The translations under genes were made by a program, and so were the position numbers. A stretch of 64,000 nucleotides of DNA. Source: Streptomyces tsukubensis. GTDB lineage: Bacteria; Actinomycetota; Actinomycetes; Streptomycetales; Streptomycetaceae. This document shows, one piece after another, positions 44,586-53,360 of the stretch. The stretch lies in assembly GCF_003932715.1 (NCBI RefSeq), contig NZ_CP020700.1, forward strand, positions 2,874,501 through 2,938,500. The letters are read 5' to 3'. Under the pieces are notes generated by a model. That model had not been told where the DNA came from, searched no databases, and saw only the letters and a list, made by a program, of their open reading frames with translations. The first letter of the stretch is position 1; every line of letters begins with the position of its first letter.

Positions 44586-45758
44586 ATGCCACCGTCCGTC
44601 AATCCACTGGCCCGGCTCTTCGACGGGGCCGACGAAGTCGTCGAGGAGATCGAACGGCGGGCCGCGGCAGCCGAGAGCGCGGCCGTACGCCATCCGGACG
44701 ACGCCTGGGCCGAGGCCGCCGCCTACCATCCGACGGGGCTCGCGCTGACCGTGTCCGAGGTCGTCGAGGAGACCGCGACGGCGAAGACCCTGCGGCTGCG
44801 GGCCTCCGGCGGCGGCCCCCTGCCGGCCTTTCTCGCCGGGCAGTACATCAGCCTGACGGTACGGATCGGGGAGCTGGTCACCAGCCGGGCGTTCTCCATC
44901 TCCTCATCGCCCGCCGAACGGCACCACTACGACCTGACCGTACGGAGGCTGCGGGGCGGTCTGGTGAGCAACCACCTCCTCGACACCACCGTCCCCGGGG
45001 CGGAGTTCACCAGCGACGGACCCATCGGGACCTTCTTCCACGACCCCCTGTTCCACGGCGACGACCTGGTGTTCCTGGCGGGCGGCTCGGGGGTGGCCCC
45101 GGCGATGAGCATGATCCGTGACGTTCTCGACCGCGGGCTGAACCGCCGGATGACGCTGGTGTACGGCTCGAAGCGGGCGGACGACGTGATCTTCCGCGAG
45201 GAGCTGGACCGGATCGCGCGGGAGCGCCCCGATGTGCTGACGGTCCACCATGTCGTCTCGGAGCCGGAGCCCGGGTGGACGGGGGCCGTGGGGCCGCTGG
45301 ACGCCGCCCTGATCGACGAGCTGGCCGGCCCGTTGAACGGCCGGATGACGTATCTGTGCGGTCCGCCGGGCCGGTACGCCCAACTTGTCGGGCAGCTGCG
45401 TTCGCTGGGGCAGCCCCGCCGCCGGATCAGGCTGGAGGCCAACAGCGTCGCCCTGCCGCCGCCCGCGGACCCCCGCTGGCCCGCGGGGGCCGATCCGGCG
45501 GGCACGGTCATGGTCACCGTCCGGGACCGCAGCTTCGAAGTGCCGCGCGGACGGCCGCTGCTGGACTCGCTGGAGGACAACGGGCTGCGCCCGCAGGCGT
45601 CGTGCCGTTCGGGCGAGTGCGCGCTCTGCCGGGTCAGGGTCTGCTCGGGCGAGGTCTTCCATGCCGAGGAGGCGCGGCTGCGTGCCTCGGACCGCCGGTT
45701 CGGATACGCGCACGCATGCGTCGCCTATCCCCTGGAGGACGTGGAACTCGACTTCTGA
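44586..45758 (+). CDS. Ferredoxin reductase-type flavoprotein with C-terminal [2Fe-2S] domain
   Basis: 390 aa from ATG 44586, with GAACGAGG upstream. A helical N-terminus (1-45), then an FAD domain with SRAFSISSSPAERHHYDLTVRRL, an NAD(P) domain with VFLAGGSGVAPAMSMIRDVL and YLCGPPGRY, and a plant-type ferredoxin domain at the C-terminus: CRSGECALCRVRVCSGEVF with the last Cys in HACVAYP. It transfers electrons from NAD(P)H, probably to a cluster flavoenzyme or metalloprotein; the CrtI-like neighbour and the D27-like protein are candidates. By order tri19. Confidence 0.9.
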   Translation: MPPSVNPLARLFDGADEVVEEIERRAAAAESAAVRHPDDAWAEAAAYHPTGLALTVSEVVEETATAKTLRLRASGGGPLPAFLAGQYISLTVRIGELVTSRAFSISSSPAERHHYDLTVRRLRGGLVSNHLLDTTVPGAEFTSDGPIGTFFHDPLFHGDDLVFLAGGSGVAPAMSMIRDVLDRGLNRRMTLVYGSKRADDVIFREELDRIARERPDVLTVHHVVSEPEPGWTGAVGPLDAALIDELAGPLNGRMTYLCGPPGRYAQLVGQLRSLGQPRRRIRLEANSVALPPPADPRWPAGADPAGTVMVTVRDRSFEVPRGRPLLDSLEDNGLRPQASCRSGECALCRVRVCSGEVFHAEEARLRASDRRFGYAHACVAYPLEDVELDF

Positions 45759-46016
45759 GTTTCCCGGGACACCCGGGAAAACCGGGACACCCGAGAAACC
45801 CGGAAAACCCGCCACCGGAAACATAAAGCCATAAAACTTAAAAACAATCGCATACCTCTTGGTGTCCCCGCGGAAATATGCTTTGCTTGACTTCTGGCCG
45901 GATCGTTGAATCCAGGGAATGAATCAACCCCCTCGGGGATTCCCTTCCGCGCCCTTCACGGGGATTTCCTCGATAGCTCCCCGCTGCGCCAAAAACTTCG
46001 AATAGGAGGCTTATCC
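45759..46016 (+). promoter_or_regulatory. AT-rich leader and probable promoter of the ACP-tri21 operon
   Basis: After short CCCGGGAAAA/CCGGGACACC repeats (45763-45810), bases about 45822-45900 drop sharply in GC (including AAAACTTAAAAAC). TTGACT at about 45888 could be a -35, with no ideal -10. The leader ends in a strong AGGAGG at 46004-46009. The break in gene overlaps here suggests a new transcription start. Confidence 0.5.
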
Positions 46017-46262
46017 ATGTCCTCTGACCTGCGTAAAGTCATTGTCGATGCACTGCGCGACATGCATTTCGAGGTGTCTTCGGTCACCGATGAAACCCCG
46101 CTCGGCGACGGTGGACTCGAACTGGAATCCCTCTCCGTCGCCGAGCTGGTGATGCAGCTCGACAACCAGGGCGTCACCTTCTCCGACGAGGAGATGGAGA
46201 CCCTGCCCAGCCTGACCTTCGGGGAATTCGTGGCGGAGGCCGCGCGCCGTTCGGCCGGATAG
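46017..46262 (+). CDS. tri20: Acyl carrier protein (ESL motif)
   Basis: 81 aa from ATG 46017, with AGGAGG 7 nt upstream, the best ribosome site in the cluster. Short acidic four-helix protein: LRKVIVDALRDMHF, then GLELESLSVAELVMQL. Ser38 is the phosphopantetheine site, but the usual DSL reads ESL. It probably carries the growing polyene between KS, KR and MaoC enzymes. A lower-GC gene than its neighbours. High expression is likely. Confidence 0.9.
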   Translation: MSSDLRKVIVDALRDMHFEVSSVTDETPLGDGGLELESLSVAELVMQLDNQGVTFSDEEMETLPSLTFGEFVAEAARRSAG

Positions 46263-46351
46263 GAGAAATCCACGGGCGAGCACGGGAACCACCCGAGAAA
46301 CAGCGGGACAACGGGAATCGACGGGACCGGACGGACGAAGGAGAGACGACG

Positions 46352-48256
46352 ATGCCGGAGCAGGCGGGCGCGATCTGTGTCGTGGGCCTCGGTCCGCGCG
46401 GCCTCGCGGTGTTCGAGCGGCTGTGCGCCAACCACCCTCCGGGGCGGGCCCTTGCGGTCCATGTCGTCGACCCGTACCCGCCGGGGCCGGGGCGGACCTG
46501 GCGGACCGGGCAGTCACCGCATCTGCTGATGAACACGGTGACCTCCCAGGTCAGCCAGTTCACCGACGACAGCGTGCCGTGCGCGGGCCCGGTGCGGCCG
46601 GGGCCCAGCCTGTACGACTGGCTCCGGCGGCCCGGCACCGGGGACCGTCCCGGGCCCCGGGCCGAATGGGCGGAGCCGGAGCACCTCGGACCGGACGACT
46701 ACCCTTCCCGGGCCCGCTACGGCCGCTATCTGGAGTGGGTCTTCGGCCGGCTGGTGGCCGAAGCCCCGGCCGGGCTCACCGTCACCGTCCACCGGGCCAC
46801 CGCCGTCGCGCTCGACGAGGACACCGGCGGCCAGAGCCTCACCCTCGACGACGGCACCCGGATCACCGGCCTCGACGCCGTGGTGCTCACCCTCGGCCAC
46901 GGCCCGGCGGAACTCTCCGGCGAGGAGCGGGAGCTGGCCGCGTACGCCCGGGAGCACGGGCTGCGCTACCACCCGCCTGCCAACCCCGCCGACCTCGAAA
47001 CCGGCCTGGAAGCCGTCGAATCCGGGGAACGGGTCGCCCTGCGCGGCCTCGGTCTCGCATTCTTCGACCTGATGGCGCTGCTCACGGAGGGCCGCGGCGG
47101 CAAATACGTCCCCTCCCCCGCGCCCGAGGGCGGCCTCCAGTATCTGCCGTCGGGCCATGAGCCCGTGCTGTACGCGGGATCCCGGCGCGGAGTGCCGTAC
47201 CAGTCCCGCGGGGAGAACCAGAAGGGCGCGGCGGGCCGGCACGAACCGCTGTTCCTCACCCTGGACGCGGTCCGCCGGATCCGGGCCCGCCCCGGGGCGA
47301 CGTTCCGGCGGGACGTCTGGCCGCTGCTGTCGGCGGAGGTCGCCACCGTCTACCACCGGGCGCTGGTCGCCCAGTGGGCCGACGCACCCACCGCCGACCG
47401 CTTCCTGGCCGAGTATCTGGCCGCGCCCGCCGCCGGACGGACCGCGGTCCTGCGCCGCTACGGGGTCCGGGCCCAGGACGAATGGAAGTGGGAGCGGGCC
47501 GAACGCCCCTGGGGCCGCCGGGTCTTCACCGACCCCGGGAAGTTCAACCGGTGGCTCGCCGCCCATCTCCGCGAGGACGTCCGGCACGCCCGCGGCGGAA
47601 ACCTCGACGACCCGCTGAAGGCCGCCCTCGACGTACTGCGCGATCTGCGCAACGAGGTACGGCTCGCGATCGACCACGCGGGCATCACCGGCACCTCCTA
47701 CCGCGACGAGGTCGTCCGCTGGTTCACCCCCCTCAACGCCTATCTCTCCATCGGCCCGCCGCCGTCGCGGGCCGAGGAGATGGCGGCCCTGATCGACTGC
47801 GGGCTGCTCACCGTCGTCGGCCCCCGCACCCGGGTCCGCCGGGACCCCGGCGGGGCCGGTTTCCTCTTCGGCTCCGACGCGGTCCCCGGCTCCCAGATCC
47901 GGGCCACCACCCTGGTGGAGGCCCGGATCCCCGACCCCGACCTGCGGCGGAGCACCGATCCGCTGCTGCGCCGGATGCTGGCGGCCGGCCAGTGCCGCCC
48001 GTACCGGATACCGGATCCGGACCCGGGCAGCGAGGGCGGTGACGGGTACGAGGGCTACGAGACCGGTGGTCTGGAGGTCACTCCGCGGCCCTACCGGGTG
48101 GTGGACGCGGCGGGGGTGCCCCATCCGCGCCGGTTCGCCTTCGGGGTGCCGACGGAGAACGTCCACTGGGCGACGGCGGCCGGGATCCGCCCCGGCGTCG
48201 GCTCGGTGATCCTGGAGGACGCGGACGCGGTGGCCAGGGCGGTGCTGGGGCTATGA
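46352..48256 (+). CDS. tri21: CreE-like flavin monooxygenase (aspartate to nitrosuccinate)
   Basis: 634 aa from ATG 46352, with AAGGAGAG upstream. N-terminal FAD/NAD(P) fold: ICVVGLGPRGLAVFERL, then PHLLMNTVTSQVSQF and RARYGRYLEWVF, and ALRGLGLAFFDLMALLTEGRGG near 230. The large C-terminal part ends with FAFGVPTENVHWATAAG. This layout matches the CreE/FzmM-type enzymes that oxidise L-aspartate's amine to a nitro group; the CreD-like lyase at 39342 would then release nitrite. The pairing of both genes in one cluster is the main support. Confidence 0.82.
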   Translation: MPEQAGAICVVGLGPRGLAVFERLCANHPPGRALAVHVVDPYPPGPGRTWRTGQSPHLLMNTVTSQVSQFTDDSVPCAGPVRPGPSLYDWLRRPGTGDRPGPRAEWAEPEHLGPDDYPSRARYGRYLEWVFGRLVAEAPAGLTVTVHRATAVALDEDTGGQSLTLDDGTRITGLDAVVLTLGHGPAELSGEERELAAYAREHGLRYHPPANPADLETGLEAVESGERVALRGLGLAFFDLMALLTEGRGGKYVPSPAPEGGLQYLPSGHEPVLYAGSRRGVPYQSRGENQKGAAGRHEPLFLTLDAVRRIRARPGATFRRDVWPLLSAEVATVYHRALVAQWADAPTADRFLAEYLAAPAAGRTAVLRRYGVRAQDEWKWERAERPWGRRVFTDPGKFNRWLAAHLREDVRHARGGNLDDPLKAALDVLRDLRNEVRLAIDHAGITGTSYRDEVVRWFTPLNAYLSIGPPPSRAEEMAALIDCGLLTVVGPRTRVRRDPGGAGFLFGSDAVPGSQIRATTLVEARIPDPDLRRSTDPLLRRMLAAGQCRPYRIPDPDPGSEGGDGYEGYETGGLEVTPRPYRVVDAAGVPHPRRFAFGVPTENVHWATAAGIRPGVGSVILEDADAVARAVLGL

Positions 48257-49455
48257 ACGACACGGTCACCAGCTTCGACCCCGAACTCCTCGAACTCCCC
48301 TTCTACGACGACGGGCACCGGCGCCTGGCCGGCGAGATCGGCGTCTGGTGCGACAGCTACCGCGAACTGTGGGACACCGTCCGGCGGACCGACCCCGACG
48401 AGGCCGGGCGGCGGCTGGTCGGAGTCCTCGGCGAGGACGGCTGGCTCTCCGGGCTCGACCCGGCCGCCGCCCCGTCCGGACTGCCCGGTGACATCCGGGC
48501 GCTCTGTCTGGCCCGGGAGGCCCTCGCCTACGCCGAGGACCTGGCGGACTTCGCGTACTCCATCCAGTCCCTGGCCGCGACCCCGATCATCCGGCACGGC
48601 ACCCCCGAACAGCAGAAGCGGTTCCTGCCCTCGATGGCGGACGGCTCGCTGATCGGCGCCTTCGCGGTCTCCGAACAGGAGGCCGGATCGGATCTCGCGG
48701 CGGTCGCGCTCGCCGCCCGGCGCACCGGCGGCGGCGACTGGGTCCTCGACGGCCACAAGGCGTGGATCGCGCACGCCACGATCGCCGGACTGTACGTGGT
48801 GATCGCCCGCACCGGCGAAGGCCCGGGCCCGCTGGGGCTGACCGCCTTCCTGGTGCCCGCGGGAACGCCCGGGGTGCGCGTCGGGCAGAAGCTGGACGCG
48901 ATCGCCCCGCGCTCCTTCGGCCATCTCGTCTTCGAACACTGCCGGCTGCCCGCGGACGCGGTCCTCGGCCGGCCGGGCCGGGGCTTCGTGGTCGCCGTCG
49001 AGCTGCTGGACCGGTTCCGGATCACGGTCGGCGCGGCCGCCTGCGGCTTCGGCCGCCGGGCCGCCGACGCGGCACTCGCCCGAACCCGGAGCCGCCGGGC
49101 CTACGGCGGCACCCTGTACGACCTCCAGCTGGTCAAGGCCCGGCTCGCCGATATGGAGATCGGGCTGAACGCGGCCGCCCTGCTGGTGGCGCGGGCCGCC
49201 TGGGAGTGCGACCGGGGCAGTCCGGGCTTCGGACGGCACGCGGGCATCGCCAAGGTGCACGCCACCGAGACCGCGCAGCGGGTCGTGGACGAGGCGGTCC
49301 AGCTCTTCGGCGCCGCCGGGGTCGTCAGGGGCGGCGTACCCGAGCGCCTCTACCGGCAGATCCGCTCGTTGCGCATCTACGAGGGCGCGAACGACGTGCT
49401 GCGGCTGGCCGTCGCCGACGCCCTCGACAACCGGCGGGCCGCACTGGCGGGCTGA
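48253..49455 (+). CDS. tri22: Acyl-CoA dehydrogenase-like flavoenzyme (hydrazone-forming)
   Basis: 400 aa from ATG 48253, overlapping the tri21 stop. Acyl-CoA dehydrogenase fold: IGAFAVSEQEAGSDLAAVAL (signature 1), FRITVGAAACGFGRRAAD, LFGAAGVVRGGVPERLYRQIR, and RIYEGANDVLR with the catalytic Glu position kept. The published triacsin pathway assigns Tri22 to oxidation of an N-acyl hydrazinoacetyl-ACP to the hydrazone; its place in the operon fits. An ordinary acyl-CoA substrate cannot be excluded from sequence alone. Confidence 0.85.
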   Translation: MNDTVTSFDPELLELPFYDDGHRRLAGEIGVWCDSYRELWDTVRRTDPDEAGRRLVGVLGEDGWLSGLDPAAAPSGLPGDIRALCLAREALAYAEDLADFAYSIQSLAATPIIRHGTPEQQKRFLPSMADGSLIGAFAVSEQEAGSDLAAVALAARRTGGGDWVLDGHKAWIAHATIAGLYVVIARTGEGPGPLGLTAFLVPAGTPGVRVGQKLDAIAPRSFGHLVFEHCRLPADAVLGRPGRGFVVAVELLDRFRITVGAAACGFGRRAADAALARTRSRRAYGGTLYDLQLVKARLADMEIGLNAAALLVARAAWECDRGSPGFGRHAGIAKVHATETAQRVVDEAVQLFGAAGVVRGGVPERLYRQIRSLRIYEGANDVLRLAVADALDNRRAALAG

Positions 49456-49465
49456 CGGCCCGGCA

Positions 49466-49504
49466 CCGGAACCCCTGTCCGGAACCCCTGTCCGGAACCC
49501 CTGT
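49466..49504. repeat. Three tandem copies of a 13-bp unit
   Basis: CCGGAACCCCTGT is repeated exactly at 49466, 49479 and 49492, in the 94-bp gap between tri22 and the small Cys-rich frame. Confidence 0.75.
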
Positions 49505-49549
49505 CCGGGACCACCGCCGGGGACATCCACCGATGCGAAGGAGACGACG

Positions 49550-49651
49550 TTGTTCACCGCGTTCATCGCGTGCACCGCGTGCACCCCGTGCAGGGCAGCC
49601 AGCCCGTGCCGCCCGGCCGACGCGCCCCGGCCCGGCGAGGAGCAGCACTGA
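49550..49651 (+). CDS. Putative 33-aa Cys-rich peptide, translationally coupled
   Basis: TTG 49550 has AAGGAG (49538-49543) 6 nt upstream, one of the clearest ribosome sites here. The frame ends TGA at 49649-49651, sharing its A with the next gene's ATG. The product begins MFTAFIACTACTPC and has four Cys (8, 11, 14, 20) with CxxCxxC spacing, then a Pro/Arg/Ala tail ending GEEQH. It could be a metal-binding peptide or only a leader cistron driving coupled translation of the dehydrogenase. Numbering of tri genes by order leaves one slot (tri23) here, but I cannot confirm that this is it. Confidence 0.5.
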   Translation: MFTAFIACTACTPCRAASPCRPADAPRPGEEQH

Positions 49652-50748
49652 TGGCGAGTCTGCCCGGGCTGTGGCTGCGCCACGAGACCCGCCCCACCGA
49701 GTCCCGGACCCCGCTGGTGCCCGCCGACGCCGCGCAACTGGTGGCCCGGGGCGTGCGGATCACCGTGGAGGAGTCGCCGCAGCGCGCCGTCGAACTCGGC
49801 GAGTACGTCCGGGCGGGCTGCGAGACGGCGCCCGCGGGCAGCTGGCCGACGGCCCCCGGCGACACCTACGTCCTCGGACTCAAGGAGCTGCCCGACGAAC
49901 CGTACGCGCTGCGCCACCGGCACATCTTCTTCGGCCACGCCTACAAGGGCCAGCCCGGCGCCCGGGCCCTCCTCGGCCGGTTCACCGCGGGCGGCGGCGC
50001 CCTCCTCGACCTGGAGTACCTCACCGACGACGAGGGGCGCCGGGTGGCGGCCTTCGGCTACTGGGCGGGCTATGTCGGGGCCGCGCTCGCGGTGCTCCAC
50101 CGGCGCGGGACGCTGAAGACCCCGCTGCGGACCATGGACCGGGTCGAGCTGGACGGGCTGCTGCGGGCCGGGCTGCCCGAGGAGTCCGGCGGCGGCGAGG
50201 CGCTGGTGATCGGGGCACTGGGCCGCAGCGGACGGGGCGCCTGCGATGCACTGGAGACCGCCGGGCTGACCCCGGTCCGCTGGGATCTGGCCGAAACCCG
50301 CGATCTGGACCGGGCGGCGCTGCTGCGCCACGGTCTGCTGGTGAACACGGTGCTGGTGACCCGCCCGGTGACACCGTTCCTGACCCCGGCGGATCTGGAC
50401 GCCCCCGGCCGACGGCTCTCGGTGCTCTCGGACGTCACCTGCGACGCGGGCTCGGAGTGCAATGTCCTGCCGGTGTACGACTCCGTCACCTCGTGGGAGC
50501 GGCCGGTACGGCGGCTGCGCGGCGGGCCCCCGCCGCTGGACCTGATCGCCATCGACAATCTGCCGTCGCTGCTGCCCGCCGAGGCGAGCCGCGGCTTCTC
50601 GGCGGATCTCTGGCCGCAGCTGCTGAACCTGCCCGGGCCCGGGGCCTGGGGCAGCGCTCCGGACTGCCCGGCCTGGTCGCGCACGCTGCGCCGGTTCACC
50701 GAGGCCGTACTCGCCGCCCGTGTTGAGGAGGAATCCCGTGAACCGTGA
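49651..50748 (+). CDS. Saccharopine dehydrogenase, LYS1-like (lysine-forming)
   Basis: 365 aa from ATG 49651, with GAGGAG 8 nt upstream inside the small upstream frame. It resembles the alanine/saccharopine dehydrogenase family: LRHETRPTESRTPLVPADA at the N-terminus, IFFGHAYKGQPGA, LVIGALGRSGRGACDALETAG (NAD site) and VLSDVTCDAGSECNVLPVYD. The family interconverts saccharopine with lysine and 2-oxoglutarate. Next to a LYS9-like gene and lysine hydroxylase, it would return lysine from saccharopine. By order tri24. Confidence 0.85.
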   Translation: MASLPGLWLRHETRPTESRTPLVPADAAQLVARGVRITVEESPQRAVELGEYVRAGCETAPAGSWPTAPGDTYVLGLKELPDEPYALRHRHIFFGHAYKGQPGARALLGRFTAGGGALLDLEYLTDDEGRRVAAFGYWAGYVGAALAVLHRRGTLKTPLRTMDRVELDGLLRAGLPEESGGGEALVIGALGRSGRGACDALETAGLTPVRWDLAETRDLDRAALLRHGLLVNTVLVTRPVTPFLTPADLDAPGRRLSVLSDVTCDAGSECNVLPVYDSVTSWERPVRRLRGGPPPLDLIAIDNLPSLLPAEASRGFSADLWPQLLNLPGPGAWGSAPDCPAWSRTLRRFTEAVLAARVEEESREP

Positions 50749-52051
50749 ACCGCGCAGCCGTACCCCCGAAACCCCGCCGCCCGCCCCCACGAGCGGTGTC
50801 GTCCACTGGGTGGGGACCGGTCTCTCCACCGGCCGCAGCGGGCTCGGTCTGCTCTGCGACCGGGCCCGGCAGGTGGTGCTGTGGGACCGTACGGCCGACC
50901 GGGCCGCCCGCCGGCTCGCCGCCCTCGGGCTGACCGGCCGGGCCGGGGCCCGCGGGCTCGAACCGGGCGCCCTGGCGGCCGCCGTGGGCCCCGGCGACGT
51001 GGTGGTGTCGATGCTGCCCGCGGCCGAGCACCCGGCGCTGCTGGACCTCGCGGCCGGGCGCGGCGCCCATTTCGCCTGCACCAGCTACACCTCGCCCGAA
51101 CTGGACCGGGGCGCCGCGGCGGGCGCCGGGCGGGGTCTTGTGGTGCTCACCGAGGCCGGGCTCGACCCGGGCATCGACCATCTGCTGGCGCACGCCCTGG
51201 TGGACCGGGCCCGGCAGGCGGTGGGCGACCGGGCGGCGACCGCCGTCTTCACCTCGTACTGCGGCGGCCTCCCGGCCGTGCCCAACGATTTCCGCTACCG
51301 CTTCAGCTGGGCCCCTTACGGGGTGCTGGCCGCCCTCGGCACCCCGGCGCACTACGCCGAGGACGGCGCCTGGCGCACGGCCCGGCACCCGTGGCTCGCC
51401 ACCCGGACGCTGACGCTGGCCGGGGAGGACTTCGAGGTCTACCCGAACCGCGACAGCGAGCCGTTCGCCGCCCAGTACGGCTTCCCGGACCACTGGCGGC
51501 TCGGCGGCTTCGTCCGGGGCACCCTGCGCAATGCGGGCTGGCGGGCGGCCTGGTCGGAGGTGTTCGACACGGTACGGGCCGGGGACGAGGGCCGGACCAG
51601 GGCGCTGGCGAAGCAGCTCGCGGAGCGGTATCCGACGACGGAGGCGGACCGGGACCGGGTGGTGCTCCATGTGGCGCTGGAGGTCACCGACCCGGACGGG
51701 ACGCCCCGCTGGCGGGGCTCCCGGCTGCTGGACCTGACCGGGACGGCGGCGGAGAGCGCCATGGCCCGCTGTGTGTCGCTGCCGCTGGCGCTGGGGGTGG
51801 TACGGGTCCTGGACGGGGCGCTGCGCCCCGGGCTGAACCGGGCGGCGGAGACGCCCGCGGAGGCCGCCGCCTGGCTGGAGGCGCTCGCCGGACACGGGCT
51901 GACCGCGGCCGCGGAGGAGTCCACGGCCGCAGGCAACCCGGGCACCTCCAGCGCCCCCGACGTCTCCGGCGGCACCGCCGATCCGCTACGTCCCGCGTCC
52001 CGCACCGAGCGCGGTGCCCCGCCCGAAGGAGAGGTCCCCCATGGCGCATGA
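50738..52051 (+). CDS. Saccharopine reductase, LYS9-like (glutamate-forming)
   Basis: 437 aa from GTG 50738, with GAGGAGG 6 nt upstream; overlaps the previous gene by 11 nt. N-terminal Rossmann segment VVHWVGTGLSTGRSGLGLL, then VVVSMLPAAEHP and the family-typical TEAGLDPGIDHLLAHALVD, plus SYCGGLPAVPNDFRYRFSW. It would join alpha-aminoadipate semialdehyde with glutamate to give saccharopine. The last 45 residues are low complexity. The semialdehyde is the expected by-product of the FAD oxidase at 53357. By order tri25. Confidence 0.85.
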   Translation: MNREPRSRTPETPPPAPTSGVVHWVGTGLSTGRSGLGLLCDRARQVVLWDRTADRAARRLAALGLTGRAGARGLEPGALAAAVGPGDVVVSMLPAAEHPALLDLAAGRGAHFACTSYTSPELDRGAAAGAGRGLVVLTEAGLDPGIDHLLAHALVDRARQAVGDRAATAVFTSYCGGLPAVPNDFRYRFSWAPYGVLAALGTPAHYAEDGAWRTARHPWLATRTLTLAGEDFEVYPNRDSEPFAAQYGFPDHWRLGGFVRGTLRNAGWRAAWSEVFDTVRAGDEGRTRALAKQLAERYPTTEADRDRVVLHVALEVTDPDGTPRWRGSRLLDLTGTAAESAMARCVSLPLALGVVRVLDGALRPGLNRAAETPAEAAAWLEALAGHGLTAAAEESTAAGNPGTSSAPDVSGGTADPLRPASRTERGAPPEGEVPHGA

Positions 52052-53360
52052 GCCCATACGCTCCGGTCCGGCCCACTACCGCTGCCTGGGAGTGGGCGCC
52101 GGGCCGGCCAATCTGAGTCTGGCGTCGCTGCTGCACGGACGCCCGGAGGTGAACCACCTCTTCGTCGACCGCAAGGAGCGGTTCACCTGGCACGACGGGC
52201 AGCAGCTGCCCGGGAACACCCTCCAGGTCTCCCTCTTCAAGGACCTGGTGACCCTGGCCGACCCGGGGAACCCGTACTCGTTCCTTTCGTACCTCCACGA
52301 GCACGGCAGGCTGTACCACTTCCTCAACGCGCAGTTCGACGCCGTCCCGCGCTCCGAGTTCCGCAACTATCTGGAGTGGGCGAGCCGGGTCAACGGCAAC
52401 GTCGTGTTCGGGGAGTCCGTCCAGGAGGTGTCCTTCGACGGGGTGTTCACGGTCGTCACGGACCGGCGGACGGTCACCGCGGACAATGTCGTCGTCGGGG
52501 TCGGCAGCCGGGCGTGGGTGCCGCCCCGGGCCCGTGGCACGCTGGGCCCCACCCACTTCCACGTCAGCGACTACGCGACGGCAGGCCGCGATCTGTCCGG
52601 CCGCCGGATCGTGGTGATCGGCGGCGGCCAGTCGGGGGCGGAAGTCTTCCTGGACCTGGTCTCCCGCCCCGCCGGTGAGCTGCCGCGGCGGGTCTCGTGG
52701 ATCTCCCGCCGGGACAACTACTTCCCCATCGACGATTCGCCGTTCACCAACGACTACTACATGCCGTCCTACGCCGACTACTTCTACGGTCTGGACCGGG
52801 AGACCCGGCACGCCTTCAACGAGCGGCACGTCCTCACCAGCGACGGCATTTCGGAGAGCACGCTGCGCGATGTCTACCAGCGCGTCTACCTCCACCGCTT
52901 CGTCGAGGGCAACGTCGACCTGGTCGGGCTGCACCCGGGCCGCGAGGTCCTCGACGTCGCCCCCGGCGTCTACGGGGGCTGGCAGGTGTCGGCCCGCCAC
53001 AACGACCATCCGGACTCCACCGAACTGTTCGAGGCGGACGTGGTGATCTGGGCGACCGGCTTCCGGCCCACCCCGATGGACTTCCTCGCCCCGGTCGCGG
53101 ACCGGCTGGAGCACGACGGCGACGAACTGCGGATCGACGAGGACTACGCGGTGTACTGGGACGGCCCCGAGGACCGGCGGATCTTCGTCCAGAACGCGGC
53201 GCGCGGCCAGCGCGGCCTCGCGGACCCCAACCTCAGCCTCAACGCCTGGCGGAGCCGGCGGATCGCGGACCGGCTGAGCAAAGTGGCGGGCAACGAGCAG
53301 ATGCCGTCGTTCATCGAGTGGGCGTCGAAACCGGGCCCCCGCGCGGGAGGCGCATCGTGA
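52041..53360 (+). CDS. tri26: L-lysine N6-monooxygenase
   Basis: 439 aa from ATG 52041, overlapping the previous stop. It is an IucD/PvdA/SidA-type N-hydroxylase: CLGVGAGPANLSLASLL (FAD), TWHDGQQLPGNTLQVSLFKDLVTLADP, RIVVIGGGQSGAEVFLDLV (NADPH) and VIWATGFRPTPMDFL. It hydroxylates the side-chain amine of lysine with O2 and NADPH. In triacsin and s56-p1 type pathways N6-hydroxylysine is the nitrogen donor for the first N-N bond. It forms an overlapping run with tri27 and tri28. Confidence 0.93.
   Translation: MAHEPIRSGPAHYRCLGVGAGPANLSLASLLHGRPEVNHLFVDRKERFTWHDGQQLPGNTLQVSLFKDLVTLADPGNPYSFLSYLHEHGRLYHFLNAQFDAVPRSEFRNYLEWASRVNGNVVFGESVQEVSFDGVFTVVTDRRTVTADNVVVGVGSRAWVPPRARGTLGPTHFHVSDYATAGRDLSGRRIVVIGGGQSGAEVFLDLVSRPAGELPRRVSWISRRDNYFPIDDSPFTNDYYMPSYADYFYGLDRETRHAFNERHVLTSDGISESTLRDVYQRVYLHRFVEGNVDLVGLHPGREVLDVAPGVYGGWQVSARHNDHPDSTELFEADVVIWATGFRPTPMDFLAPVADRLEHDGDELRIDEDYAVYWDGPEDRRIFVQNAARGQRGLADPNLSLNAWRSRRIADRLSKVAGNEQMPSFIEWASKPGPRAGGAS

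Noticed and set aside
48091..51081. 996-aa open frame on the - strand
   Set aside because: Antisense to tri22 and the saccharopine genes; low-complexity composition, no motif.
49651..52051. Primary lysine biosynthesis by the aminoadipate route
   Set aside because: No other genes of that route are present, and the pair lies within the hydrazine operon; recycling explains it better.
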